Part shown: positions 36,728-48,099 of the stretch, in pieces
Layout: the number at the start of each line of letters is the position of its first letter
Numbering within the stretch: the first letter of the stretch is position 1
Assembly: GCA_033961575.1 (NCBI GenBank)
Contig: CM066738.1
Coordinates: forward strand, 99,721,478 to 99,785,477
Direction: 5' to 3'
From: Aselliscus stoliczkanus
Taxonomy: Eukaryota > Chordata > Mammalia > Chiroptera > Hipposideridae
Length of the DNA: 64,000 bases
Notes under the pieces: model-generated
Seen by the model: only the letters and a program-made list of their open reading frames with translations
What the model was told of the DNA's origin: nothing
Databases searched by the model: none
Program-made: the position numbers and the translations under genes

Positions 36728-37162
36728 TGTCAAAAATTGAGAAATAGCACAATTAAAACCACCAGAGCAATAAAATAATATTTAGTAAGGGTTTATTGTG
36801 CATGTAAAATCAGCTCATACACTAGGAGGTATCAAATTCAAAACTGATGTGAAATTCAGCAGCATGACATTACAGGGTGGCTTACAAAGTGAAAATGAGG
36901 ACGCTTAACCTTTACAATAATTGGTTATTACAATATGGGTTTCCCGGATGGTATGCGTTTGGTTAGAAGTGAGGATCTCCTACCATCTTAGGAAGATGAG
37001 CAACTTCCTTTTAAGATGATTGGAGGCATTTACAAGCAATAACGTAAGTTAAATTTCACTTAGGTTCACAGCTACATCTAGTTTTGCTTATGTGGCTTAT
37101 ATGGTTTTTCTCTGCTCAAGGAAATTTCCAGTCTGGTCTCCATTTTGTATTTGATTTTAACA
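36728..37162 (-). mobile_element. Retroviral 5' LTR (minus-strand copy)
   Basis: Read on the minus strand it starts TGTTAAAATC and ends AATTTTTGACA, giving the TG…CA termini and a short imperfect terminal inverted repeat expected of LTRs. It is about 435 bases long. The right flank returns directly to L2 sequence. The bases next to the two outer LTR ends (TCTGG at 33896, CGGGG at 37163) do not form a clear target duplication. Confidence 0.7.
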
Positions 37163-37880
37163 CGGGGCACAGATGCAGGTAGGGAATGGATTTGGTAGTG
37201 GATGTGTGTGCAAGTTTTCTTCTGATAGGCTCTATCTTCTCACTGAGACAGCAAAACAAGATCATCAACTGAGAGTGAATATGAGAAAGGTTTGAGGGGA
37301 AACAAAGTAGAAATTAGTCAAATACGAGACTGTGAGTGGACCTGAGATGCAGTAGATTTGTCCACTGGAAGTTGCTGGTCGTGAGTCAAGGGGAAGACTA
37401 GTCAGTGTGGCTGCGTGTATTTCCCTAGTCTCGTTCAGCTATGTAGGTGCAGGGAACACTGGATTTAACCAGGGCTGGGATTTTGAGAGAGACCCTAGCA
37501 AGGGGAGCGTGTGTATATAAGCATGTAAATATAATGATGGGCCACAGAAATTAAAGTGGGTAAGGAGGAAGTGAGGCCATGGTGGGGGGAGGTGAAGGAC
37601 AGGGAGAAGGAAGGAGGCTCAGTCAACCGCAGGCATTGAGCAAGTGTTAGTTGTTAGATTTGGGGACACAGAGAGTGAACCGAATAGATGTGATGTGGGG
37701 TTTGCAGCGTGAGGTGACCGGAATTAAGGGATTGGTGATTGCAGTCAAAGGGATGACTTGGGAAGATGGTCGGGTGGACGGTGAGATGAACTGGGAGGGC
37801 GGAGGTCAAGAATCTGGTAGGATAAGGTCAGAAAGAATCATCTCCCAAGAATTAAGGCAGGAGTACTATTGGCCAAAGTA
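37163..37880 (-). mobile_element. L2 LINE, long antisense copy, right part
   Basis: Resumes the L2 interrupted at 33900: 'gcacagatgcaggtagggaa', 'tctatcttctcactgagaca', 'gatcatcaactgagagtgaa' and 'ttaaccagggctgggatttt' continue in L2 order. Together the two parts make about 2.4 kb of L2. Confidence 0.75.
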
Positions 37881-38004
37881 ATAATAGCCAGCCAGAAGGT
37901 AAAGTCTTCAAAGAACGAGAGGGGTGACTCTGGGGCTAATGAATGACTGCAACTGGAGAGGTGGGTGGTAGAGGAGGCCAGGAGGAAGTGAATGCCAGGA
38001 CTTT

Positions 38005-38185
38005 AGGGAAGCAACAAGGCATAAGAGCTAGAGCGCAGGCGGAGCCAGCTGACCTGGGTTTGCATCCCAGCTCCGACATGAATTCGCTATGTGACTTTTC
38101 GTGAGTCACCTCACCTCTCTGAACTTCAGCTTTTTGGTCTGTAAATTGGGGTTAGTGACCCATTCTGTGCAGCTGTCACATCCAT
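38005..38185 (+). mobile_element. MIR SINE
   Basis: Sense MIR: 'gacctgggtttgcatcccag', 'ctatgtgacttttcgtgagt' and 'acctctctgaacttcagc'. Confidence 0.75.
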
Positions 38186-38719
38186 CCTGAAGCACTAGGC
38201 TACATGATTCAGAATGGTAATGAAAGACATTATTATTACAGCCCAACTGACAGACAGGCTGCTCCCCAACACACACACCCCAACTATGAGAACATCCTTT
38301 GCCTCCTTCTGCCCTCTCAGTGGCCTGCTACCCTCCCCACTCTGCGTAACTTCCCCTCAGGGCCCTGAATCATCCGACATTTATTCATGCTGCCTTGTGA
38401 AGGACTTGAAACAGGATACCCTGTTCCCTCAGATCTTGGCTTTGAAACCAAAGGAATCGAATATGAATAATGGATTTCCCTGATGAGAAGGCAGGCCTTC
38501 TGGGAATTTGGCTAGGCCTTCTGGGATCCCCTAAAACCCGGCCCTGCCTTTCCCTTGTGACTCCCTGTTACGGCCACTGATATCCGCCTCGCTAAGCAAG
38601 CTCTGGTGGGCAGGTGTGATTGAGGGCCCTGAACTGGGCAGAGAGCATCAGTGGGCAATAGCCCCAGGAAGGCAAAGAAATAGGTCTGGCCATTGTAGCT
38701 AAGGCCCAGTGCCCTCACA

Positions 38720-38835
38720 GGAAGTCACCTGGACCCAGAGACATGAAGCCACTTTCCTGAGGTCACATAGCTGCTTGCTGGTAGAACAAGGGCTGGCAGA
38801 ACAATGCCGGTGGTCTGGTGCCCAGCCCTGAGCTC
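38720..38835 (-). mobile_element. MIR fragment
   Basis: Contains 'actttcctgaggtcacatag' and 'ctgcttgctggtagaacaag', an antisense MIR core. Confidence 0.5.
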
Positions 38836-39269
38836 TTCCACAGACCCACACCCGGGGACACAGCCGGGAACCCAGAGCCAGACAAGGGTTGCAGGTGTTG
38901 TTACCCACATTTAAAACACCTTTTTTTTTTTTTCAAATGAAAAGTCCTGGAGATGAGCCTTCCCGCTCACTTTGTTACACAAGACAGTTTTGTCATTGCA
39001 CCATATGCTCAAGGATCAAGTATAGATTTTGGTGACAAAATTAGCATGGCTATTAAAGACTGTAAAGGAAATAATCAAAAAGACAGAGTTAGAGGCAGAG
39101 GAGCTAAACTGTCCGCTTGGGCTCTGCAGCACACCCAGACCACCCATCCAGGCTGGGAGGGGCTGTGACAACACTCTCCTATGCTGTGGGGGGTAGGGGG
39201 GTGTAGATAGTGAAGATAGAATAACGTGATAGGGAGGGAGGCAAAGACGGAGAGATGATCGTAGCGGCA

Positions 39270-39400
39270 CACACCATATCGTGCTCACGATGTGCCAGGC
39301 ACTCTGCTTTGTACAGCCCTTTGAAGCAGCTGTTGTTATTGATATGCCCATTTTACAGATATGGGAACTGAGGTGTAAAAAGACTGGAAATGAATCAGAT
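39270..39400 (-). mobile_element. MIR SINE
   Basis: Contains 'acgatgtgccaggcactctg' and 'ccattttacagatatgggaa'. Confidence 0.7.
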
Positions 39401-40004
39401 CCCAGCCTGGGAAGAACGCAGAAGCTCTGCCAGTCACTTTCCCCTCTTTGTCCCCCCTTGCTGCTGCTTGACTTCAGCACACAAATACACTCAAGTTCCC
39501 CATTTTCATAAAAAGTGGTCCCTTCACCTTGTCCACAACATGCTACTACTGCTTTGGGAATTTGTTCCTTTTGCCACCAACTGCCTTGAGAGAGAAACAT
39601 ATACTTTCTATTCCTGCTTTGTCAGCTCCTGGTCCCTCATCACTTTAGGCAAGCTTCCACCTCCACACCCCTCCACCCCCCCACACACCTTTAAAATGAC
39701 TCCAATTGAACCACAAATGGTTGGACCCAGTGTTGGATCATTAATGGTTGGACCCTGTGTTCCCTCCTCCCCGGTCTCTCTCCCTCCCTCTTTCTCGCTC
39801 TCCTTAAGACATTACCAACCTCCGCCACCTCCCCCCCCCCACCCCGGCCTCCAGCCACCGTCAGCAGTCATATCAAGGGCCCCTCTAACTCTCTGAAGGT
39901 CTGCCTCAATCACCTTCACTAGCTCCTCCTCTGATGCCCACCTCTCAATCAACCCTTCCCAAAATCCCCAAGAAGGCTTTGGGGCACAAACACCACAGCC
40001 TGGG
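39401..40004. other. Unique pyrimidine-rich sequence
   Basis: C/T-rich with a C run near 39830. The 194-codon minus frame (39016-39600) and 168-codon plus frame (39390-39896) have no domain and overlap each other. I read both as chance. Confidence 0.4.
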
Positions 40005-40150
40005 CAGGGCTTCTCCGCCCTGATGAGACATCAGCATCACCCAGCTTCAGCGCCAAAGTTTCTGAAGTCATTGGTCTGGGATGCTGCCCAGTGTCTGTTT
40101 GTTTGTTTTTTAAAGTCCCCACAGGAAATTCTGATACATGGCAATCCAAG
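40005..40150 (-). mobile_element. MER5-type hAT fragment
   Basis: Contains 'gatgagacatcagcatcacc', 'gtttctgaagtcattggtct' and 'ccacaggaaattctgataca', echoing the antisense MER5 core. Degenerate; ends uncertain. Confidence 0.45.
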
Positions 40151-40711
40151 GATGAAAGGCACCGATCATGTTTAGGAGAAGGAGGACTCAAAAAACACGT
40201 TCAGGTAAGAGGAAAGGGCAGAGGAAGTCACAAAAGGCAGAGAGAAGAGGCTGGGGAAACTCCCTTACCTTAAGGGGGTGCCTGATATCTGTGCTGCTTT
40301 GGGTTCCTTAAGCCATTTCTAAATCTTTCCCACTTATAAATCTTCCCTAGTAAATCTTATCTTGCTCTCAAGCTGAAAGCAGACCAGTAGAAAGGAAAAA
40401 GGAGAGCAGTCCAATTTCTCCTTGTTAAGACAGCTCCAGAAGAATTGTTTTATTGCTTTCTTTGGAGTTTGATTTTTTTTTTATAAGACCAAGCAAAAAA
40501 GGGCATTAGTATTTTACATATCCACAGAGGTGACCCTTGGTATTCAAGGAAAAATAACATAACACACCATTCGTATTAAGATCATGTTCAGTGCTATTTT
40601 TTTCCCTGACAGTGTTTTCATGATTCAGATCATTCATGGCAGCATTAGAAGCTCCTTTCAAGGTCATCTGGTTCAGCCCCTCATCCCGTGAGGACTCAGT
40701 GAGGCTTCATT

Positions 40712-40835
40712 CAAGGAGCATACACTTACCATCAGACCAACCTGAGTCTCAGCCCCAGCTTGGCCACTTTCTAGCTGAGCCACTGCGGGCGCACAACTTA
40801 TATTAGGGTCCATCAGATGGGGATCACCCTTCCAC
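40712..40835 (+). mobile_element. MIR fragment
   Basis: Contains 'gagtctcagccccagcttgg', 'ccactttctagctgagccac' and 'catcagatgggga'. Confidence 0.55.
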
Positions 40836-41164
40836 AGACCCGTTGTGAGAACACGTGTGTCAAGGATAAACATTCGTCCTCTAAGTTGAATTTGGAATCT
40901 GGAATGTGATATTTGACCTCTCAAACCATGACTACACGCAAAAGAATTCTGTGATAGCATTTTGACACTATCAGTTTCTGTCACTAGCACTGAGGATGTA
41001 CTGTGGCCTTAACCGCATTTGCAGGCAGATCATGTGCGGCCACGTAGACAGAAGCCCCCATTTGCCAAAAGACCCTGTAGCAGTTTGTCACAGTGCCAGG
41101 AAGCCCATCATGGCTGATACGCCTTAACAAGAAAGCAGTGTAGTGAACGGGACCCACAGTAGGA

Positions 41165-41335
41165 GTCAAAGAATTAAACTGACCCCAATTCTACAATTTC
41201 TAGCTGGGTGACTTTGGGCAAGACACAGAACCATTGTGAGCCTCAGCTGTCTCATGTAAAGGTGAGGATGATGATGTTTGCTCTGCCTACCTATGTATTC
41301 TGGGAGTCAAATGAAACTGTGTGGCAGTAGCTCTC
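41165..41335 (+). mobile_element. MIR SINE
   Basis: Contains 'ctagctgggtgactttgggc', 'gagcctcagctgtctcatgt' and 'gtcaaatgaaactgtgtggc'. Confidence 0.7.
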
Positions 41336-41389
41336 ACTCAGCAGCAAGGAGAGCCATACGGAACACAGAGAAGTGAACCTGACATCTCC

Positions 41390-41732
41390 ATTTAGATTTT
41401 TCAAAGACACTTCAAATTCAACATGATCAATACCAAATGCATGCCCATCCAAACTTACTCCTTTTCCATGGCTCTTCCCATTATCAGATGGCACCACCAC
41501 CATCCGTCCAGATAGCTGCTCAGGCCAGAAACCCAGAATCATTAACTCTTTCCTCCCACTCACCACTCTTGTCCAACTTATCACCAAATTCAGATTTTCT
41601 CTTAAAAATATATGTGAGCTCAATCCACTTCCCTCCACCTCTACTCTAATCCCAATATCATCTATTGCCTGGCCCATTACAATAGCCTTATAACTCGCCT
41701 TCCCATTCTTGGTCCTCCATTGACTTTTCCTG

Positions 41733-41829
<97 letters not shown>

Positions 41830-42325
41830 TAAAATGTCCTTCAAATGCTCTGAGATAAGACCAAAATCCTTAACACAGCCTGGACCCTGGCCCAACCCTT
41901 CACCTTTACTCTTATCATTCTCCCCATCCTCAGCGCTGGACAACCAGTAAGGCTTCTTTTAGTTCCTGAAGCCACCATGCCACAGGACCTTTGCACGTGC
42001 CTCCTCTTTCCTTGGACATTCTCCCACTCGCTTCCCCTGATTAACTCTTCGCCCTCCTCTTGCAGATTTCAGCTCTCAGCCTGGAGTCACCACCACTCCC
42101 TCAGGGAACTGTTTTGTGACCTCCCTGACCCAGCTAGTCGCCCTGTTATCCGTCTGGTGACCCCACCACCTGTCCTCCATTGTGCCAACCATAATAGTGG
42201 TTTTATATTTTCTTGTAAAAGAGGGCATTCCATCAGATTTGTTGCAGACCATGATATTCACAACATAAAGTACAGTGTCTGGCACATAGCAGGAACTTTA
42301 TAAATATTTGTTGAATGAGTGAATA
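41390..42325 (+). mobile_element. L2 LINE 3' region, sense
   Basis: Nearly 1 kb of L2: 'cagatggcaccaccaccatc', 'cattacaatagccttataac', 'acaggacctttgcacgtgcc', 'cagtgtctggcacatagcag' and the 3' terminus 'tatttgttgaatgagtgaat'. It is interrupted by a compound microsatellite at 41735-41826. Frames are not intact. Confidence 0.85.
41735..41826. repeat. Compound (CT)n(CA)n microsatellite inside L2
   Basis: About 31 CT units run directly into about 15 CA units. It replaces L2 sequence between 'cctccattgacttttcctga' and 'tgctaaaatgtccttcaaat'. Confidence 0.97.
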
Positions 42326-44054
42326 TGGTTCACAAAGGCCAATTGGAAGCCAACTCTGGAAACAACAACAAACCCTCAGGTTCATTTTAGTTGGTTAAAT
42401 AATTTTTAACCTCTTCTGTGCCAAGACTAGCTTTTGGCCTGATGTGACATCTTCATGCTAGAATGTCTCCAATGCTCTCCCATTCCTCTGAGCACACCTG
42501 AGCAAGCATGTCTGGTACAAAAAGAGATTATCAGATGACTTACTGTCCCCAGCACCAAAGCCTGTTTTCCTTGGGTGCATCTCAGCATCTGCTGATAAAC
42601 CTGCTGATAGCTCTCCCTTGGCTTAGGAGCTCCCTGTTTTTCTCCCAGACGTTATCAGGCCAGTTTCAAGTCAGAAACAGCACTCCACCTGGGCTATCAG
42701 GCTTGCCCCACACAGGGACTGTGTCAGGAGGCTCTCCTGAGAATGATCTGGCTGACGTCTGCTTTTTCCGTCTGTGAAACCCAGCAACATAGCTGGGAAC
42801 CAGGCTCTGCCCTCTAAGGCCAGGGGGCTGCCTGGTCAGATGAGGTGGTGATCCTTCTATCCCCTGTAAGGTAGACCCCTGGGAGCCCCTGAAGGGGGCA
42901 CGGGTCTTCTCCCTGCACCTTACCCCAGAGGACAGTTCTCAGATATGGCAACTGTGGGGGATGTATTTTTCACAAACAAATATTGAGCCTCTGACCAAAT
43001 GAGATTTGAGCCATCATGAAAGATGGAATATGCTATATTTTCTTTCCTCAGGTCTTTGATGTCACATCCAGTAAAAATGGGTTCCTCATACTATGGTATG
43101 TATTGTCTAAGTTTTTATTTGTACAAAAAGAAATGAGAGAGAGAAAAAAAAACAGAGACAGACAGTGGACACTGGGAGGGGAGGGAGGAAGAAATGAAGG
43201 AAGCAAACAGAAAGAAGGGAGACAGTAGAGAAAAGACACAAAAAGAAGGAGGAATGAAGGGAAAGAAGCTTATTCAGGGGGATTTTTTTTTTTATTATTC
43301 AATTCCAGCCCGAGGAAGCTGTGTACAGGGACTCCCCGTTTTCTCCTCCTGAAGCCCGAAGGCAAACCAAGATGCTGTGTCAATTACAGGAAAAAATCAA
43401 TGAAGATGCTGTTCAGGAGTCCTTTTCACCATTCAGTGCGGATGGTACCCTTCACTTTCTAGCACTGATTCATTTACTTTCAGCCTCTCTGGGGGCCGCT
43501 GACATATTGCTATCTCTGAAGAATCGGAAGCGAAATCACCTTTGTTTCTTACTGCAACTTGTTCCTCTGTACAGTATGTTACAGGAGCTGCCACATGGCC
43601 TTGCTAAGCCTGTATGACTGAGAGGTGGGACCTTGCTGGGCTAAGCTGTGGGCTGGGTGCCTCCTCTCTCCAAGAGGCCATAGGTGCCCAGGGCCCAGAA
43701 GGCCTCCGGTCTGTAGGCTGAGAACCTCTCATATTTTCGCACCCTGTTCCCTTCACGGTATCTCTCCTGACTCTAATCAATGCAAACCTGCTCCAGTGCT
43801 AGTGCCCTCCCAGTTCAATTGCATGATGGAAAAAGACTTCTCTAAGAAGGCTTACTCCCAAGCAATGACATCGATGGAAAAAGCGCAGGCCTTACGACTC
43901 ATGAAGAATATTCCAGGAGCAGGCCTTGTAGGTGAGGTCCCCTACATGGCTGAAATCCCACCATCACAGGGTCATTCATTTGAGTTAAATACTGCCCTTC
44001 TCCTTTGGGCCCATTTTAGATTTCAAACATTTCTAAGGAGGCCCTTTCAGTCCC
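42326..44054. other. Unique sequence with a purine-rich patch
   Basis: 43130-43265 is a GA-rich imperfect tract. Open frames at 43321-43617 and 43625-44062 (+) show no domain and are not flanked by convincing splice sites. Confidence 0.4.
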
Positions 44055-44585
44055 TGTACTAGTTTCCTATTGCTGCTATAACAAATTACCCACAATTTAT
44101 GGCTTACAACAATACAGACTTATTCTCTACAGTTTGAGAGGTCAGAAGTCTAAAATGGATCAGCAAGGCTGCATTCTTTCCAGAAGCTCTAGGGAAGGAT
44201 TCGTTTCCTTGCATTCTCCTTGACTCATGGCCGTCTTCCTCCATGTTGAAAGCCACAGGATAGCATCTTCCAGTCTCTGTCTCTCTGTCTCTCTCTCTCT
44301 CTGCGTCTATCATCACGTCCGCTTTTCTGACTCTGCATCCTTTGTCACACGTCTTTCTCTGCCTTTGATGCTCCTGCCTCCCTCTTATGAGGCTGCTTGT
44401 GATTCCACTGGACCCACACCCATAATCCAGGATAATTTCCCCATTTCAAAATCCTTCAATTAATCAAATCTGTGAGGTTCTTTTTGCCCTATAAAGTAAC
44501 AGGTTCACAAGTTCTAGGAATTAAGACATGGACATTTGGGGATGGGGAGAGTGGTATTATTCCCCCAACTTTAGCATGAGTGAAG
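44055..44585 (+). repeat. Old mammal-wide interspersed repeat, family not assigned
   Basis: Begins 'agtttcctattgctgctata' and runs through 'ttctctacagtttgagaggt', 'gcattctttccagaagctct' and 'acccataatccaggataatt' to 'ggaattaagacatggacat'. This linear order recurs widely in mammals, so I am confident it is a repeat. I do not recall the family reliably. Confidence 0.6.
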
Positions 44586-44865
44586 TATGCAATCATATGT
44601 CTGCCCAGCTAGGTGACAGGGGAGGTGAGTGGAAAGACTCAAAAGCACCCTGTTCCCTTCACGGCATTGTTGGGTACTAGCAGGAGGTAAAGAATGCAGG
44701 ATTGAGAAACAGAAGTAACATCATATAGATTTCAATAACTTTTTTCCTGATTTTTATGTGACTAATATTAAGGAGAAGAAAAGCAGTCAGTAGAACAGAC
44801 CCCACTCCCATAGGATGATTCAGGAAATAGATCAGATAAATTCTGTTTTGTTTTGAGGGGTTTTT

Positions 44866-45230
44866 TACAGTGGAATATTTTCTACCAAAAAAAAAGGGAA
44901 TAAGCTACTGGTATATCCAACAATCTGGTTGAATCTCAAAATGTTTTTGAGTAAAAGAGACCAGACACAAAAACTGTATTCTGCATGATTCTCTTTATAA
45001 GAAGTTTAAGAACAGGAAAACTGACGCATGATGGGACAAATCAGAACACATGTCTATGAGAGGTGGGAACTGATTGGAAGGAAGCATGAGGGAATACACT
45101 TAGTGACGGAACATTCTAGATCCTGACTAGGGCTGTGGTTACACAGGCGTATACATTTACCAAATTGTACACTTCAGGACTACACATTTCTCCGTGTATA
45201 CATTTTACCTCAATTTAAAAAAATAGTTAA
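44866..45230 (+). mobile_element. Old L1 3' UTR (L1M-like)
   Basis: Contains 'acagtggaatattttctacc', 'gactagggctgtggttacac' and 'gtgtatacattttacctcaa', ending in an A-rich tract. Confidence 0.65.
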
Positions 45231-45828
45231 GAAACATAGAGGACAGACTGAAAGACTCAAACATACATGCAATCAGACTTCTAGAAGAAAAGAGCTGAGA
45301 AACGGATGCGAAGGCAATATTCAAAGAGGAAATGGCTAAGAATTGATGGGAAAAGATGAACCCTCAGATTAAAAGTGGACACCAAGCAGAATAAACAAAG
45401 ATAAATCCCCACTTAGACATAGCATAGTAAAACTGCAAGATGTTAAAGATAAAATCATGAAAGCTCTGAGAGAGAGACAGAGATAAAGACAGAAAGAGAC
45501 AGAGATTTCCTACAAATATGCTCATTAAATTGACCTTAGTCTTTTCAGCAGCAACAATGAATGTCAGAAGACAACAGAAAAATATCTTCAAAGTGCTGGA
45601 GGAAAATGTAATAAAAACTACAGCGGGTGCTAAAAAAATGTATACACATTTTATGAAAGGAAAAAACTGTATTAAAACTGTAATACTCAATACAGACTGA
45701 TAACAAAAGATGCATATAAGTCATGTGTATGCATTTTTTTGGCACCCCCCAGTATATACTCTGTTAGATGATCATTAAGGAGTAAGTACCAAAAAAAAGT
45801 TCATCTATACCAGAACTAATAGAATTGA
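45231..45828 (+). mobile_element. HAL1/L1-like old LINE fragment, interrupted by a mariner MITE
   Basis: 'cttctagaagaaaagagctg', 'aagctctgagagagagacag' and 'gaatgtcagaagacaacaga' followed by 'atcttcaaagtgctggagga' fit the decayed coding region of HAL1 or old L1 ORF1-type elements. The sequence is split at 45620 by the MITE below. Confidence 0.5.
45619..45754 (+). mobile_element. Mariner-type MITE, 132 bp, with TA duplication
   Basis: Termini at 45621 and 45752 form an inverted repeat of about 29 bases with four mismatches: the left end is CAGCGGGTGCTAAAAAAATG and the reverse complement of the right end is CTGGGGGGTGCCAAAAAAATG. TA dinucleotides flank both ends (45619-45620, 45753-45754), as expected for Tc1/mariner insertion. 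It has no coding capacity, so it would have been mobilised in trans. It interrupts an older LINE. Confidence 0.8.
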
Positions 45829-45860
45829 TTATTTATTTATTTATTTATTTATGTATTTAT
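45829..45860. repeat. (ATTT)n short tandem repeat
   Basis: About seven ATTT units with one interruption. Confidence 0.9.
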
Positions 45861-46744
45861 CTTACCATTCACACTCCCTCTCCATATAAACTGCTAATGG
45901 GTGTCCTTTAGCAAAAAAAAAAAAAGTCAAATTTGACAACTTTCATTCACTAGTAATATAGGCAAATATGACATTTCACTTTTATTTTAAAAGGTAACTA
46001 TTTCAAGAAAACTTGAATACTACAGAAAATTGTAAAGAAAATACACAAAATGCCTTCCTGTACACGAAGTGAATAAACTATAGGAGATTGCTTTGGCAAA
46101 TATGGAACAACTGGGACTAAGAGATTGAGTCTTTACAGAATAGCCTCTGACTTTATGCAGCAGAGACAGAAACACTCCTCAGCCAGGTATTTCCTGAATT
46201 CAGGAAAGAGTCTGGACACCTGGGACATACTTTTTAGAACAGTTGCCATAAGTGCTGGTGAACCTTTCAGTCATGTTGCTTTTATCTTAAGCATTTGATT
46301 CTTGTACTAAAATAATTGGAAACAAAATAATAATAGCAATAAATGCTTTCTCACTCACAAAAAAAAAAAGAAAATACACAAAATGACCCACAGTCCAGCA
46401 CCCAGACATCACACTGCTCTATGTCCACTGACCCTGCACCCATCCCTGAGACCCTATGCCAGTGCATAACCTTTCCAAGAAGATCCTGAATGATATACAT
46501 TATTACATTGTATGGCTGCTCCACAATGGATACAACCAAAATCTTTTGATTTGTCTCTGCATTTCACTATTTTCTATAACCTTGCTATAAGGATCCTTAT
46601 GCATATATTTTAATGAGTTACTATTTTATCAGGATAAATCTCTAGCAAAGGCTGTTCTAGGAAACTGACGGCGAGGCAAAGTCTGGCCTTGTTGGACCTC
46701 TCCGTTCCCCTCAAATGAAAGGCACTGGCGGAGTGCAACCAGCC
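45861..46744. other. AT-rich sequence, partly old LINE
   Basis: Poly(A) runs at 45914-45925 and 46359-46370, each preceding 'gaaaatacacaaaatg'-like text (46038 and 46371), suggest old LINE pieces or a small duplication. No gene recognised. Confidence 0.4.
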
Positions 46745-48019
46745 CTGGATTGACAGAGATGTTACTTCAACAACAGTGCCAAGACTATACAATGGGAAAG
46801 GATAGTCTCTTAAACAAATGGTATTGAGAAATCTGGATATCCACATGCAAGAGAATGAAATGGGACCTTTGTCTTATATCAAAAATCAACTCAAAATGGA
46901 TTAAAGACTTAAACATAAGACTTGAAACTATAAAACTCCTAGAAGAGAACACAGGAGAAAATCATGACATTTGTCTTGACAATATATTCGTGCATAGGCA
47001 ACAAGAGCAAAAATAGACAAGTGAGACTACATCTAACTAAAAAAGATCTGTACAGCAAAGGAAACAATCTAACGAGTAATAAGGCACCCTACTGAATGGG
47101 GAAAAATATTTGCAAACCATGTATCTGATAAGGGGGTAATTTTCAAAATACATAAAGAACTCCTACAACTCAATAGCCACACAAAAAAAATCTAATAACT
47201 TGATTAAAAATGGGCTAAGGACCTGAATAAACATTTCTCAAAAAAAGACATACAAATGGCCAACAGGTATATGAAAAGATGCTCAACGTCACTAATCATC
47301 AGGGAAATGTACATCAAAACCACGATGAGATATTTCATCTGACATCTGTTAGAAAGACAAGTGTTGTCCAGGATGTGGAGAAATTTGGACCCTGATGGTG
47401 GGAATGCAAAATGGTGCAGTCACTAAGGAGCACAGCATGGAGATTCCTCAAAAATCAAAAACAGAACTCAGTTATGATCCAGCAATACCACTTTTGGGGA
47501 TGTATCCCAAAGAATTGAAATCGGGATCTCAATTAGCGCTCTCAGGTTCATTATAACATTATTCACAATATCCAAGATGTGGAAACAACCTAAATATCCA
47601 CCAATGAAGGAATGGAGAAAATGTGGCATATCCGTACAATGGAATATTATTCAGCTTTGAAAAAGAAGGGAATCCTGCCATATGTGTAACATAGATAAAG
47701 CTTGAGGACATCATGCTAAGTGAAATAAGCCAGTCACAGAAGGACAAACGCTGTATGATTCCACTTAAATGAGGTATCTAAAACAGTTAAACTCATAGAG
47801 ACAGAGGCATTTGCCAGAGGCTGGAGCGGGGAGAAGTGGGAAGCTGCTGATCGGTGAGTATAAAATTTCAGTTATGCGAGATGAGTCAAGTTCTAGAGAT
47901 CTACTGTGCAAAATCGTGCATAGTGACAATACTATATGTGTACACTTAAAAATTTGTTAAGAGGGTAGATTCCATATTAAGTGTTCTTATCCCGATAAAG
48001 TTTTTAATTAAAAAAAAAG
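46745..48019 (+). mobile_element. L1 3' half, older lineage
   Basis: Sense L1 ORF2 C-terminal region ('tcaaaatggattaaagactt', 'ggaaacaacctaaatatcca', 'gtggcatatccgtacaatgg') and a 3' UTR ending 'gttcttatcccgataaagtt' plus A8. It is decayed by frameshifts and stops. The 3'-UTR type differs from the young L1 copies at 1143 and 31985. Confidence 0.85.
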
Positions 48020-48099
48020 ATGTGATTTTGAATCTGCCTCTGCCACGAACAGGCGAATTGCCTCTGGGCTCCAGGATTCTGGTCTGAATCAATGGAGGT

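Noticed and set aside
33896..37167. 5-bp target duplication of the minus-strand retroviral element
   Set aside because: The flanks TCTGG and CGGGG match at only two positions, so no duplication is claimed.
39016..39600. 194-codon minus-strand open frame, the longest in the window
   Set aside because: No domain or splice context recognised; it overlaps a MIR and another long frame on the opposite strand, and a chance origin is likely.
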